IMG/VR virus record: IMGVR_UViG_3300030685_000032
Span: 1 to 50,969 of that record
Strand: one strand, 5' to 3'
DNA: 50,969 bases
Source of the DNA: a virus
In this document: positions 40,886-50,969 of the stretch, piece after piece
Position numbering within the stretch: position 1 is the stretch's first letter
Layout of the letters: each line of letters opens with the position of its first letter
The notes under the pieces: generated by a model
Database searches by the model: none
What the model saw: the letters and a program-made list of their open reading frames with translations, nothing else
What the model was told of the DNA's origin: nothing
Translations under genes and position numbers: made by a program

Positions 40886-42999
40886 TGAATAATAAAAGAA
40901 ATAAAAATAAACAGCTTCCTAAATTTGCAAATGGCACATGGAACTTTGCAAGTACTGCTAAAGATGGACTAACACAAGCCAACTTTGCTGGAGGAGCTAA
41001 TTTAGCCGGAGGCGTGTTTGATATTGTAGATAATTTGTCTCCAGATCAATCTTCTGCCGGATCATACGTTGGAAAGATAGGCTCAAACGCCGCTAAATTT
41101 GCAGGCATGGGAGCAGCACTAGGTCCATGGGGAGCGGTTGCCGGTGGAGTAATTGGCGCTGGAGCTGGAGTTTACGAGGCAGTTACTGGAGATCAGGCTA
41201 ATCAGAATAGAATTAGAACTGAAAAGATAAATACCAATGCTGCTAGAATTATGGATATGAGCAATGTCGTGCAATCTAAATATGATTTGCGTAATCCAAA
41301 TAATTATCAAGTTCCAGGAATGGATAAAGGATCTGCTAATTTTAAAGGAGCAAATGCTCTTGTAGCAAAAGAAGAAGGGATTAAGGATCCAAATACAGGA
41401 AGAGTTATGACTGTTCCTGGTAAGTACAATCCAAACAATCCAGACACAGTTCCGGTAAATTTACCAGACGGATCATCTATATATAGTGCTAATCCAAAAT
41501 ACAAAATACCTGGAGGAAAAAGTACTCCAGCGGATATAGTTGCAAAATTAGAAAAAATGCAAAACAATAATGATAAAATACTATCTGGCAAAAGACCTTC
41601 TGGTCTGTTAGATAAAAAAACAGCAGAGTTGAATAAAAAGAACATAGATAAGCAAACAGAATTACTTAATATGAATACTATGATTCAACAGTATATGAAA
41701 GGAGCAGCTCAAGGACAATCTTCATTGCCTAAATACGATGAAGGGGTCGCATTTACAGTCGGAGGAAAAACGTATTATAATACGAATCCTAAAAGTGGAA
41801 TGTATAAAGCAAATCCATTGTATTATAAGGATAAAAATGGTCAAGAACTATATATTCCTAAGGCTGATGCTGATGAACTAAGAAATAGTATTCCTCAAGA
41901 GTATAACACTGGATTTAAAAATAATGTGCTTGGAAGAGTCACTGTTGATTCAAAGGGAAATCCTACTGGGATGGTCGAAAGAACTGCTCCTAATGTAAAT
42001 GGGATTACAGAGACTGCTACTAAATCAGTAGAGGCTCCTATGGTTCCCGGATATTCATCTAATGTAATGGGTAATGCTGCAACCAATATTGCTAATACCC
42101 CTGCAACCGGCACTACTGTTGGTCCTGCGTCAGTTAAATTAGTTACGCCAGAGAAGACGATCTCAAATACAAAAGAGAATAGAATGTCTGAACTATATAA
42201 GGATCCGCTACTAGTTGGCAAAAGTACTGATGCAATTAAGAACAATGTAGTTAATGGCCCAATTTTAGCAAAATCATCTGCTGCTCCGGCTGGCGCTGAC
42301 ACGGAAGATGTTGTCGACAATGGAGGTTCTTTGATGGACAAATTATCGTCTATAGGAAATGGATTAATGTCATTAGCTCCAATAGCATTTAATGCTGCTA
42401 ATGCAACTCCGGAAGTAGTAAGACCTAGATTTAACTCAGTTATAAACCCAATAGAAAGAGCTGATATTTCAGTTCCATTGGCAGAGGCTAAGAAACAAAG
42501 AGTAATATCGAGATTTAATCAATCTGCAACTAATACTGGTACTGGAGCTTCAATGGCTTATGGTGCTGACTTATACTCAAGAGGTGCTGAACAAACTGCA
42601 AATATTCTTGATTCCGCACAGAAAGCAAATGCTGGGTATAGAAATACATATGCAGACGTAGCAAATAGAAACTCAGAAATCAATACTAACGAACTTAAAC
42701 GAGTAGACGATTTGAATTCTAGAAACAGAGCAGCTGCTAGAGGTTATTTGGCCAAGAATGCTGAAATGATTAGTCAATATGGACAGGTTAATGAACTGAT
42801 GAAGAATCAAAAGAACAGCGACTTACTTAATAGTAATGTATGGGCTCAATTTGCAAGTGCTGTAGACCCAGAAGTTAAAATGACATTAGCAAAACAGATG
42901 GCTAGAACTTTAGGAGTTCCAGTATCTGAAATATATAAAATGAAAACTAAAAAACCTGTATCTAAGACAGATCAATATCTGAGCGAAGTAGCAGCATAA
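40885..42999 (+). CDS. Internal (cargo-like) virion protein (704 aa)
   Basis: Begins basic (MNNKRNKNKQLPKFANGTWN). A Gly/Ala-rich hydrophobic segment lies at about 72-100 (GMGAALGPWGAVAGGVIGAG), like the membrane-active parts of ejection proteins. The middle is Pro/Asn/Lys-rich and probably flexible, and the C-terminus is helical (QTANILDSAQKANAGYRNTY). The motif LPKFANG at 11-17 recurs as LPKYDEG at 281-287. Its place after the muzzle matches the cargo genes of crAss-like phages, whose products fill the tail and enter the cell with DNA. Confidence 0.65.
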   Translation: MNNKRNKNKQLPKFANGTWNFASTAKDGLTQANFAGGANLAGGVFDIVDNLSPDQSSAGSYVGKIGSNAAKFAGMGAALGPWGAVAGGVIGAGAGVYEAVTGDQANQNRIRTEKINTNAARIMDMSNVVQSKYDLRNPNNYQVPGMDKGSANFKGANALVAKEEGIKDPNTGRVMTVPGKYNPNNPDTVPVNLPDGSSIYSANPKYKIPGGKSTPADIVAKLEKMQNNNDKILSGKRPSGLLDKKTAELNKKNIDKQTELLNMNTMIQQYMKGAAQGQSSLPKYDEGVAFTVGGKTYYNTNPKSGMYKANPLYYKDKNGQELYIPKADADELRNSIPQEYNTGFKNNVLGRVTVDSKGNPTGMVERTAPNVNGITETATKSVEAPMVPGYSSNVMGNAATNIANTPATGTTVGPASVKLVTPEKTISNTKENRMSELYKDPLLVGKSTDAIKNNVVNGPILAKSSAAPAGADTEDVVDNGGSLMDKLSSIGNGLMSLAPIAFNAANATPEVVRPRFNSVINPIERADISVPLAEAKKQRVISRFNQSATNTGTGASMAYGADLYSRGAEQTANILDSAQKANAGYRNTYADVANRNSEINTNELKRVDDLNSRNRAAARGYLAKNAEMISQYGQVNELMKNQKNSDLLNSNVWAQFASAVDPEVKMTLAKQMARTLGVPVSEIYKMKTKKPVSKTDQYLSEVAA

Positions 43000-43010
43000 A
43001 CTAAAATATA

Positions 43011-44999
43011 ATGGGAGTAAATTTATACGATAGTCCTGCTCAGGCACAATTTATCAATACATACGTACCAATCCAATTTGAAGGGTTATACAAGATGGCA
43101 GATAAGGCTCAGTCTGATATGGACAAAGGAACTGAATTAGTAGATAATCTTAGTGCAATGAGTTCATTGGGGTCTCTGTCTAAGGTAGACAATGCTAATT
43201 GGACTGCAGATTATGGAGATGTAATATCTAACTTTATAAATGAAAAAGTAAAAAGCAACTACGATTTAACTAATCCGGAAGTTCTTAGTGGTTTGGCATC
43301 TATCAAAAGGAAGATACAGAATGATCCTAATGCTAAGAATATGCTTGAGTCTAAGGAAAATTTAAAACAAGCAGCAGCTAAAGTTGATCCTAAATGGGGT
43401 TCTACTTATACTGATATCTTTAACAGCTACGACACTAAGAACACTGGTCAGATATATTCTGGTAATACCATGGAATACCGTGGATGGGAAGGAGCTGGAG
43501 ATGCTTATACTAAAGAAATAAAAGCAAGGAAACTTAGAAAAGAAGGTGGATACTTTGTAATGGGAGTGGATCCTACTGACGTTAAACACGTAGTAAATGA
43601 TAAGGCTAATGAGATTTCATCAGATCCAGAGTTAAACTTACTTGTAGATAAAGACATGAAGGATGGTAAAATTAATCCTAATTCAACTCCTAGTCTATTT
43701 AAGAAAGATCCTGCTACTAAACAGCCTGTATTGATACAGAATTGGAGAGGAGAATACGCTAAGACAATGGTTGCTAATGCTAAGATGGATGCTACAATTG
43801 GAAATACTCTTATGTACGATCAAGCTGGAGCGGATGCTAATAGAATGGCTGAGCAGAGATTATATCATAATCAGATGTTAGGATTGAAACAAAAAGAAGT
43901 TGAAAATGCCAAGGTAATTCAAAATTGGCTCAATGGAAAACAAGAAGATGTTGCATCTTTCAAGACTACTCATGTAGAGAATAAAACTGCACTACATTTG
44001 GCTAAATACACTGATCCTAATGCGAGATTTAATGTGGCTAAGAATATGCTTGGTTCCGCAGAATCTGCCACATATATAGTTACTAAGATGGATAGAGATG
44101 CAATTAAGGAAAAAATAGATAAATTAACATCAGATAAATCTGTAGCACAGGCAGCCGGAAAACCTGTAGATGATTATACTTCGCAAATATCTAATCTTAC
44201 TAGTGAATATGACAAAAAGAATGTTATATTAAGAAGCACTTCTAATGCATTTAGACAATCTGTTAGTAACGAAGAGGCTAAAGCCATGAGAGGAAAGGGA
44301 GAAAGTATATACTTCAATAGACAACAGTTGAATGAACTTAATCTAGTAGATACTCCTGCTGTAGTTGGTACTGAATTTGCAAAAATAGTATTTGGACCTT
44401 CGTCTAAAATGGTATTTGCGGCTGGTCCAAATGCAGAGGGAATAATTGGAAGTAATACTAAGTTAAAGATAAGAAGCGCCGCCAATGAAAATGATGAAAA
44501 TCTAGCTATTCGCGATGAAGTCTCTAGAGTACAAAAGAGCGATAGACCTAAAGCTGAACTCGGGCTTAGAACATTCACCGCTAAATTGAAATCAGGAGCG
44601 TATGACAATAAAGGATTTACAATTCCTGGAGGACAAACTAAGATAGAGGGACAAAATTCAGAGCTTACTGGAGTGTATTATATTCCTAAAGATGAGCTTT
44701 CACAAGAAGAGCAGAATGCTTTGGTTGGATTGTATGGTACGGAAATATTCTCAACAAAAGATAAAGAAGTTGATCCAAAAACATATTTGAATGTCTCAGT
44801 TAAAAAAGAATTTGTAAAAGTACCTATATTTATGCCTGGAACTGGAGCTAGTACTGAAATGGAAAATACTGTATATAATCAGAATTTAATGCATAAATTT
44901 GGCAAGGATAATTACCAAACTAAAAAAGAAACAAGCGTTACGGCATCAGAGACAAACTCGGCTTCAGAAGCAGATGCATATACTACAGATGATAACTAA
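43011..44999 (+). CDS. Internal (cargo-like) virion protein 2 (662 aa)
   Basis: Starts MGVNLYDSPAQAQFINTYVP, with YVPIQFEGLYKMADKAQSDM, a helical opening typical of large internal phage proteins. Extended Lys/Asn-rich helical and beta segments follow. The end is Thr/Ser/Glu-rich (SVTASETNSASEADAYTTDD). No enzymatic motif is seen. It follows the first cargo-like gene by 11 nt and precedes the giant zincin-containing gene. Likely ejected with the DNA, by analogy to crAss-like virions. Confidence 0.6.
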   Translation: MGVNLYDSPAQAQFINTYVPIQFEGLYKMADKAQSDMDKGTELVDNLSAMSSLGSLSKVDNANWTADYGDVISNFINEKVKSNYDLTNPEVLSGLASIKRKIQNDPNAKNMLESKENLKQAAAKVDPKWGSTYTDIFNSYDTKNTGQIYSGNTMEYRGWEGAGDAYTKEIKARKLRKEGGYFVMGVDPTDVKHVVNDKANEISSDPELNLLVDKDMKDGKINPNSTPSLFKKDPATKQPVLIQNWRGEYAKTMVANAKMDATIGNTLMYDQAGADANRMAEQRLYHNQMLGLKQKEVENAKVIQNWLNGKQEDVASFKTTHVENKTALHLAKYTDPNARFNVAKNMLGSAESATYIVTKMDRDAIKEKIDKLTSDKSVAQAAGKPVDDYTSQISNLTSEYDKKNVILRSTSNAFRQSVSNEEAKAMRGKGESIYFNRQQLNELNLVDTPAVVGTEFAKIVFGPSSKMVFAAGPNAEGIIGSNTKLKIRSAANENDENLAIRDEVSRVQKSDRPKAELGLRTFTAKLKSGAYDNKGFTIPGGQTKIEGQNSELTGVYYIPKDELSQEEQNALVGLYGTEIFSTKDKEVDPKTYLNVSVKKEFVKVPIFMPGTGASTEMENTVYNQNLMHKFGKDNYQTKKETSVTASETNSASEADAYTTDDN

Positions 45000-45026
45000 T
45001 TAAAATATAGTCTTAATTAAACTAAT

Positions 45027-48000
45027 ATGACAAAACAAGAAATTAGGGCCGCGCTGAATAGCGGCAGCATGAGATGGTCGGATTTAAATCCGGCCTCTGC
45101 TGTTTCTAATCGATCCTATAGAAGACAAGAGCTAGAAGATGAACTACGTAAGAGCGAACAAGAATCCGCAGTAGCATCTGAACCTCAAAAACCGACAAAA
45201 CCAGTACAAAATACTGCAGTTAACCAATCCGAGCAAACGTCTCAGGATGCTGTTTTTAACCCCGCTACGGACTCTATAGTTCCAACTGATACAATTAGTC
45301 CAGAACTGAGAGAAAAGGCCACCAAGGAGCTTAAAACAAGCGAGAAGGGCATTGTAGCCCCCAATAATCAGCAGTCAAAAACAAAAAAGGATTATAGCCT
45401 ATTTGATCTTGCTGGAAACTCGTTTAAGAACTTTGCAGGAGGTGTATATAACACTGGAATGACATGGTTTGAAGCCAAAACACTCAACGAAATCACTCCA
45501 TTATTGGAGGCGAAAGACATATTAAGTGAGTCTGCAAATGATCCAAATACATACAAATTGATAGATTTATATGCTAAAGGACAGACAAAAAACTTTACTC
45601 CATATGTGGCTCCTAGCGATCCAGTTAGAGATAAATTAAACGCAGAGGAAAAATGGAAGTATGATTTAAATAAGCAACTAGAAAAGAATGCTGTTGATAG
45701 TCCTGATTTATTGGACAATGTTGTATCTGCATTTAAGGCTCCATTAAGAGTGTTAGACTCGTGGGCTAAGAATCCAACAAAAATACTTGGAGATATAGAA
45801 AATCCAATTAGAAGTATATTTGGAGATACAGACCAAAACAATAGGATATTTAAGAATAGTGCTGGAGATATACAAAAAGACCAGAGAGCCGACAGACAAG
45901 ATAGGTTTGATGTTAGGTCTGGAAAAACTACAATTGGTAGTGATTTATTGGCTGGCGTAAATGAAGGAGCGTCTAAGACTACTGCTCCTATGTTATTAGG
46001 TACGTCATTGATAGATGGAACTATTTTGCCAAAGATAGCACCTTATGCTGCTGCCGCTTATGGTGCGTATTCAAATTCTGATGCAGTTAACCAGAATACT
46101 GGATGGAGAAGGCTTGATCCTGCTGAGATACCGGATGAGCTTCAAGAAACAAATGCTAGACTTGGCAACTCAATAATTGCATTGTCAAAAATGAATGGTA
46201 AATTTAGAGATAAATTTCCAAGTATTGACGAAATCGTAGCTGGCAAAAACATAAACAACACTTCTGCCGGAAAAGACTGGAAAGATAAAGCTACTAAGGC
46301 CTTATATGAGGACTACAAAGCCAACAAGGATTGGGCTGGAAAATTTCAGTACATGAAAGATAGAACTGCAGCTCCCGATGAGGAGATAAATACAGAATAC
46401 CCAACGCTGGCAAATGTTACGCAGAGTTTAGGGGCTTCTTCTTCTATGATTGTTCCTATGATAGTAAATCAGGCGGCTACTGCTGCTGTTTCTGGACTCA
46501 CAAGAGGTCTTATATCTGCAAATGGTACTAGACCAGTATTAGACTACTTAGTAACAAAAGGTGGAATTCTATCTGGAGCAATGTCTAATGCATATATGTC
46601 TGTGAAATCCAGAGAGTCTGAGGCTTATTCTCAGCTGCTTCCAAGCTATACTAAGAGGTTTTCAGAGCAACTAGCAAAAGAAAAAGATCCGACTACTGGA
46701 TTGTCATATGATATTTTCGATGGGAAATCATTTTCTGATAAGAAATTGCTCGAAATTGTTGACAGAAACAAATCTTTGTCATCTCTAAATTCTAGTGATG
46801 TTCAGAAAAATGGTAATATAGGATATTCTAGCGTTTTAAGTAATTACGATAATGCAATTTCTGAGTTAAATAAGACTGGGGCTTTATCAAAAGAGACTAG
46901 AGGCAAATTGCTTAGTGATATCCAATCTGGATTTCTTAAAACTAAGATAGATGATAAGATAAACAGCGCCAGAAGTCACGCATTAAGTGGCGTAGACGAA
47001 TATCTTAGAGAATATATGTCTATGCTTGCTATAGATATGGCTCAGAATTCATATATATCTGCTCCATTCAATGCAAATAAGATAGCAGCTGTAAATAAAT
47101 TTGATCAATCATTGTTTGGGTCTATAAATAGGACATCAGAAATGGTTTCTGATTACTTAGTCAATTCTACTGCCGGGAAGATGGTGAATAAAGTCAATAA
47201 TTTCTCTTTAGCTGGAGTTCGAGTTGGTGCTGTTCCGGAATTTGTAGGAAGGACTGGAAAAAGAATGGTTGTCGAAGGACTTTCAGAGGCTTTCTTAGAG
47301 GAAAATCCGCAACAGTTGATTCAGTACAAGTACGAAGATGGCAAGTTAAAGGACTCTAACAACTTAATGGATGCTATAACTAATACTGCAAATTTTGCTG
47401 TATCTGCGCACTTGGCTCAGTGGGGAGTTGGAGAGGATGCTAAATATCAAAAAGGGATAAATGAGAATTTCGTTATGACCCTTTTGACCACCAGTATACA
47501 TACTGGGGTTATGGGCTTGCCGGGTACGATAAAAGAAATGTCTAACGCCCAAAAAGAGCAAAAGGCAAAGGCTTTCGTGAAAGGGAATGTTATAAAAGAC
47601 ATGCAGACTGCCGATAGAGTCAATAAAACGAATGTATATGTTGACGCCGTCACCAAAGGAAAAGAAGAGTATATAGTAAACTATCTGAATGAGCTAGCTC
47701 AAAATCCTCCAGAAGGAATCTCTACTGAGGATATAAAGGATGAGGCTAGAATAGCTCAGAGGACAATGGCTGTTGCTAATAATAAAAAAATACTTGGATA
47801 CGCAAATAGAGCTGGAGGAGTTGGGTCAGAAGCCCATAAATTACTTACTGCATTATTTATTGACCACGAAGAATCTGCTAATCAGGATAAATTTGAGGCT
47901 GTTTCTAATCTATCTGAATTTGAGGCAGTAAAAAGAGATAAATTCAAAGATTCTTCATTTAAGGAGTTCTTCGATCAACACAATGAGAATAATCCAGAAA

Positions 48001-50969
48001 ATCCAATATCTACCGCTTCTCAAAATGATATATTCAATGCTATAGCAGAGGCAAAGGTTTTGAATAGTATATTGTTCGTTAATAAAGCTAAGGACAAAAT
48101 CTCTCAGACTAAGCTAGATGTTCTTAATAGGTCTTTAAATAAAGAAAGAAACGCAGCTGTTACTAATCTTCATAATCAATTAATATCTAATGGATTAATC
48201 AGCAAAGAAGACGTGTCAGATCCTTCTCTGGATAATCTATTAAGTAAAGTAGACGAATTGGATATTCCATCTATAGAAAATGACTTCTTGATACCAATGG
48301 GTAAATCTAAGATATCATTGATGGGATATGATTATAATAACTACATGAAGAGGGAGTTGATGAATAATCCAATCGAAAAGCAGGATAAATTATCTACTCA
48401 AGACCATGATATTTATATAGATGAGATTCTTGACGCGTATAGAACTAAAAAGAAAGAGGAATTAGAAGCCGAAAAAGTAAAGGAAGTTGTAGATGAAGTA
48501 AAGTCTGAAGTATCTGAAGAAGAGGAACCTATAGTTCCAACGTATGAGAGTACATCTGAAGAACTAGAACATGTAGCAGAAGTAGTTCCTGCAGAGGCAG
48601 AATCTCCTATTCCAACAGAAACTCCTGATATAATTCCAATAGTAGATACCGAGGCTGGGGCAGTAGAGGATTTAACTGGAGATGTAGATTCTATGATAGA
48701 CGAGATGAATTCAGGTATTCAGTCAGATATCGTTGAGCCAGATCAAAATCCAGATAAACCAGTCGATATAGAGCCGTCTATAGTTGATAACAATGCAGAG
48801 GTATTGGCCGATATCAAAGATAATAACGATTTAGAGGAAGTGTACTCGGAACCTGACACTGAAATTATAAATGATCTATCAGATGATATTACTGGGCTTA
48901 TTTCTACTGAAACTGCCAAACACGATAGAATTAGTAGAACATTATTTGCTGATGTAAAGATTCCTATAATACGAGAATTTTTAATGAATCCAGACGCATT
49001 TAAGTCTGCAAAGGTTAAAATCGTAGTAAACAGACATAGATCTGGGACTACAAATACATATACTGTACCTGCTTCTGTAAATCAGAACGGAGTAAAGAAT
49101 ACTATAACTGGAGAAGATTATACTGCATTAAATGACTTTGATGTAAACTTACCAGAAACATGGGATAATGCATTCATAAAAGTAGATATCAAATTCCAGG
49201 ATGGAAAGATCGAAAGAGCATTGATATTTACAATGAAAAATCCAGGAGAAAGGGATATCGTTGTTGATGACAGCGGTATGAAGAAGTATTCTCCAGAAGA
49301 AGTTCAAGCTCTTAGAGACTTCAGAAACTCTATCATATCAGAATATGCAAAAACTATTGCAGATCCATCTTTAGAATTAAGAATGAAGAATGGATTTGAG
49401 AGAGGTATTGCTAAGTATGCATTAAATAGGGATAAGAATGGAAGAGCAGTACAAAGAGCTCTTAATGAAATTGTTGGACTAATTGACGAAAGCGATGTAA
49501 ATAAACTTGGCGTACACAATCTTACTGTTGCTTACGGTAGAGGAGAAAGAGGAGGAAACTTAGTTGTTTCTTTATTTGAGTCTATGGGTATTTCAAACAG
49601 TGAAAACTCTGGTTCTATATTTATTACTAAGCCAGATCCATTAAATTCCAATGAAGAAGTAAAAATCAAAGTAAATAAAACTAGATTTTCTGATGAGGCT
49701 GGAACAGCAGAATTAGTATATAAATTAGCTGTAGATATGAGAGGTAGTACTGCTAAGCAGATTACAATCTCAGATAAAGGAGAAGTTATAGAGACTACTG
49801 ATACGTCTCCATATGGACTTACTCCTGCATTGTTATTGTCTAGAATAGTCAATTTTGATAGAAAGACAAATGTTTCTGCAGATGGAAAAGACTTCTTAAA
49901 GAATAAACAGTTCTATGTAGAGTCTGGCATATTACACTATAGTGAAAATACTATACCATTATCATTAATAAAGGAAAATGAAAAGGCAGAAATCCTTAAA
50001 TTTATAAACGATAATCTTACTTGGATTGTAGACAAAAATGATTTATGGAATTCTGATAATAACACTGATAATTTAGTATCTGACTTATTTCCTGGTATAA
50101 AATCTTATTTAGATAGAAACTCAGATAAAGGTTCTGTATCATTTGCTCCTGGAGTTACATTCTCTAAGGAAGATATGGGTATCACTTGGACTGCGTGGCT
50201 GATAAAGAATAAGAAATTAGTATCTGATATTGGCGATGGAGTATTTGAACCACCATTCTTATTTATGACTGATGTAGTTGCTGTTCCTAGAGGATCTGAA
50301 GACATTGTGTCCATAAAGGATGGAGCATATAATACTTCTCCTGTTGCTGAAGTTAAAAGTTCAGTTGCAGATGATGTTGCTACCGAATATACTCCAGATC
50401 CAACGGAAATCGCAGAAGAAACTAAGACTCCTGCTGCAGAAGTGAAACCACTTGATTTCTTTGATGATTTCATGGGCGGAGTACCGAGCTTGATAGATGT
50501 TAATAATCTACCAACAAGTACTTTAGATGCAGAATCTGCAGTTAGATTCCTTAGAGAAAAACTTGGAGATAACTTTGAAGCGAGCGTAATTGATGATGTC
50601 ATAGCATTAGCTAATGGTGGATTTGCACAGGGATTGACTGGAAATGATTTAATATTATTATCTAGATTAGCTCAAAAAGGTACTGAGTTCCATGAGGCAT
50701 TCCACAGAGCGTCATTATTGCTTATTCCAAGAAGAAGGAGAATGGCAATATATGATAATATTAGAAATACTAACGAAGAATTTAAAAATGCTACAGACTC
50801 TCAAATAGAGGAAATGTTAGCTGAGAAATTTAGAGAAAGAGTATTATCTAATGAGGTTGATATTGCGAATGGTACCGTAGTTAATAGGGTGTTTAGAAAG
50901 ATGTATAACGCTCTTAATGCTTATAATAACTTCAAAGATAGAGACGTTGAAAGACTATTCAGAGATATA
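45027..50969 (+). CDS. Giant cargo polyprotein with zincin motif, truncated by window
   Basis: The frame is open from ATG 45027 to the window end, 1,981 residues so far. It opens MTKQEIRAALNSGSMRWSDL, then has Ala-rich amphipathic segments (LPKIAPYAAAAYGAYSNSDA) and long helical parts. An acidic linker occupies about 1140-1280, and a second Pro/Glu linker about 1772-1815. GTEFHEAFHRASLLL places HExxH at 1889-1893, with EEMLAEKFRE a probable third ligand. In crAss-like phages such giant proteins lie beside, or fuse with, the virion RNA polymerase, so polymerase domains may lie beyond the window. A self-processing protease is plausible. Confidence 0.8.
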   Translation, partial: MTKQEIRAALNSGSMRWSDLNPASAVSNRSYRRQELEDELRKSEQESAVASEPQKPTKPVQNTAVNQSEQTSQDAVFNPATDSIVPTDTISPELREKATKELKTSEKGIVAPNNQQSKTKKDYSLFDLAGNSFKNFAGGVYNTGMTWFEAKTLNEITPLLEAKDILSESANDPNTYKLIDLYAKGQTKNFTPYVAPSDPVRDKLNAEEKWKYDLNKQLEKNAVDSPDLLDNVVSAFKAPLRVLDSWAKNPTKILGDIENPIRSIFGDTDQNNRIFKNSAGDIQKDQRADRQDRFDVRSGKTTIGSDLLAGVNEGASKTTAPMLLGTSLIDGTILPKIAPYAAAAYGAYSNSDAVNQNTGWRRLDPAEIPDELQETNARLGNSIIALSKMNGKFRDKFPSIDEIVAGKNINNTSAGKDWKDKATKALYEDYKANKDWAGKFQYMKDRTAAPDEEINTEYPTLANVTQSLGASSSMIVPMIVNQAATAAVSGLTRGLISANGTRPVLDYLVTKGGILSGAMSNAYMSVKSRESEAYSQLLPSYTKRFSEQLAKEKDPTTGLSYDIFDGKSFSDKKLLEIVDRNKSLSSLNSSDVQKNGNIGYSSVLSNYDNAISELNKTGALSKETRGKLLSDIQSGFLKTKIDDKINSARSHALSGVDEYLREYMSMLAIDMAQNSYISAPFNANKIAAVNKFDQSLFGSINRTSEMVSDYLVNSTAGKMVNKVNNFSLAGVRVGAVPEFVGRTGKRMVVEGLSEAFLEENPQQLIQYKYEDGKLKDSNNLMDAITNTANFAVSAHLAQWGVGEDAKYQKGINENFVMTLLTTSIHTGVMGLPGTIKEMSNAQKEQKAKAFVKGNVIKDMQTADRVNKTNVYVDAVTKGKEEYIVNYLNELAQNPPEGISTEDIKDEARIAQRTMAVANNKKILGYANRAGGVGSEAHKLLTALFIDHEESANQDKFEAVSNLSEFEAVKRDKFKDSSFKEFFDQHNENNPENPISTASQNDIFNAIAEAKVLNSILFVNKAKDKISQTKLDVLNRSLNKERNAAVTNLHNQLISNGLISKEDVSDPSLDNLLSKVDELDIPSIENDFLIPMGKSKISLMGYDYNNYMKRELMNNPIEKQDKLSTQDHDIYIDEILDAYRTKKKEELEAEKVKEVVDEVKSEVSEEEEPIVPTYESTSEELEHVAEVVPAEAESPIPTETPDIIPIVDTEAGAVEDLTGDVDSMIDEMNSGIQSDIVEPDQNPDKPVDIEPSIVDNNAEVLADIKDNNDLEEVYSEPDTEIINDLSDDITGLISTETAKHDRISRTLFADVKIPIIREFLMNPDAFKSAKVKIVVNRHRSGTTNTYTVPASVNQNGVKNTITGEDYTALNDFDVNLPETWDNAFIKVDIKFQDGKIERALIFTMKNPGERDIVVDDSGMKKYSPEEVQALRDFRNSIISEYAKTIADPSLELRMKNGFERGIAKYALNRDKNGRAVQRALNEIVGLIDESDVNKLGVHNLTVAYGRGERGGNLVVSLFESMGISNSENSGSIFITKPDPLNSNEEVKIKVNKTRFSDEAGTAELVYKLAVDMRGSTAKQITISDKGEVIETTDTSPYGLTPALLLSRIVNFDRKTNVSADGKDFLKNKQFYVESGILHYSENTIPLSLIKENEKAEILKFINDNLTWIVDKNDLWNSDNNTDNLVSDLFPGIKSYLDRNSDKGSVSFAPGVTFSKEDMGITWTAWLIKNKKLVSDIGDGVFEPPFLFMTDVVAVPRGSEDIVSIKDGAYNTSPVAEVKSSVADDVATEYTPDPTEIAEETKTPAAEVKPLDFFDDFMGGVPSLIDVNNLPTSTLDAESAVRFLREKLGDNFEASVIDDVIALANGGFAQGLTGNDLILLSRLAQKGTEFHEAFHRASLLLIPRRRRMAIYDNIRNTNEEFKNATDSQIEEMLAEKFRERVLSNEVDIANGTVVNRVFRKMYNALNAYNNFKDRDVERLFRDI

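Noticed and set aside
1-50969. CRISPR array or insertion sequence
   Set aside because: I saw no regularly spaced direct repeats and no transposase or integrase motif in any frame.

Overview
The window looks like about half of the genome of a crAss-like podovirus (order Crassvirales), so the host is probably a gut member of the Bacteroidota. This rests on the order of the long rightward block: large terminase, portal, lysozyme-like protein, acidic scaffold-like protein, major capsid protein, fibre cassette, ring/connector proteins, a 1,560-residue muzzle-like tail protein, two internal (cargo-like) proteins, and a giant protein with a zincin motif that runs off the right edge. The DNA is AT-rich. 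Nearly all stops are TAA, and long ORFs are uninterrupted under the standard code, so no stop recoding is needed here.

Positions 1 to about 3,700 are a leftward arm of small genes of unknown role: a lipoprotein, a one-helix membrane protein, Cys-rich and hypothetical proteins. They are separated by unusually long non-coding stretches rich in nested inverted repeats. A degenerate 45-50 bp element occurs three times, each time in the leader of a leftward gene. Positions 3,700-4,380 form the divergent intergenic region. It holds GC-rich hairpins, an operator-like palindrome, a promoter-like site and a ~280-nt stretch that may be a structured RNA.

From 4,380 rightwards there are several transcription units. 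The first (4,380-5,713) encodes a thioredoxin, a GroES-like protein and RNase HI, and ends in a strong terminator. The second (5,857-11,972) is a tightly packed operon of more than 20 small genes, many joined by start/stop overlaps. Recognisable members are a winged-helix-like protein, a minimal zincin, a degenerate dUTPase-like protein and a RusA-like resolvase. The third (12,008 to the end) is the virion block, with internal terminators after the capsid protein (20,458), after a putative capsid accessory protein (23,323) and after the holin-like pair (26,713). Four of the putative start regions carry the same two-part signal, AAC, 16 nt, CGT. This resembles ECF-sigma promoters and is my strongest regulatory observation.

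Fibre and lysis-type genes are interleaved between 23.3 and 33.6 kb: fibre proteins with a shared anchor and shared tip domains, a LamG lectin domain, a DUF5675 protein, holin-like, VanZ-like and spanin-like proteins. One fibre gene (27,443-28,837) uses CGN arginine codons and a TAG stop, unlike its neighbours, and looks newly acquired. All functional names come from motif reading and gene order; no database search was run.
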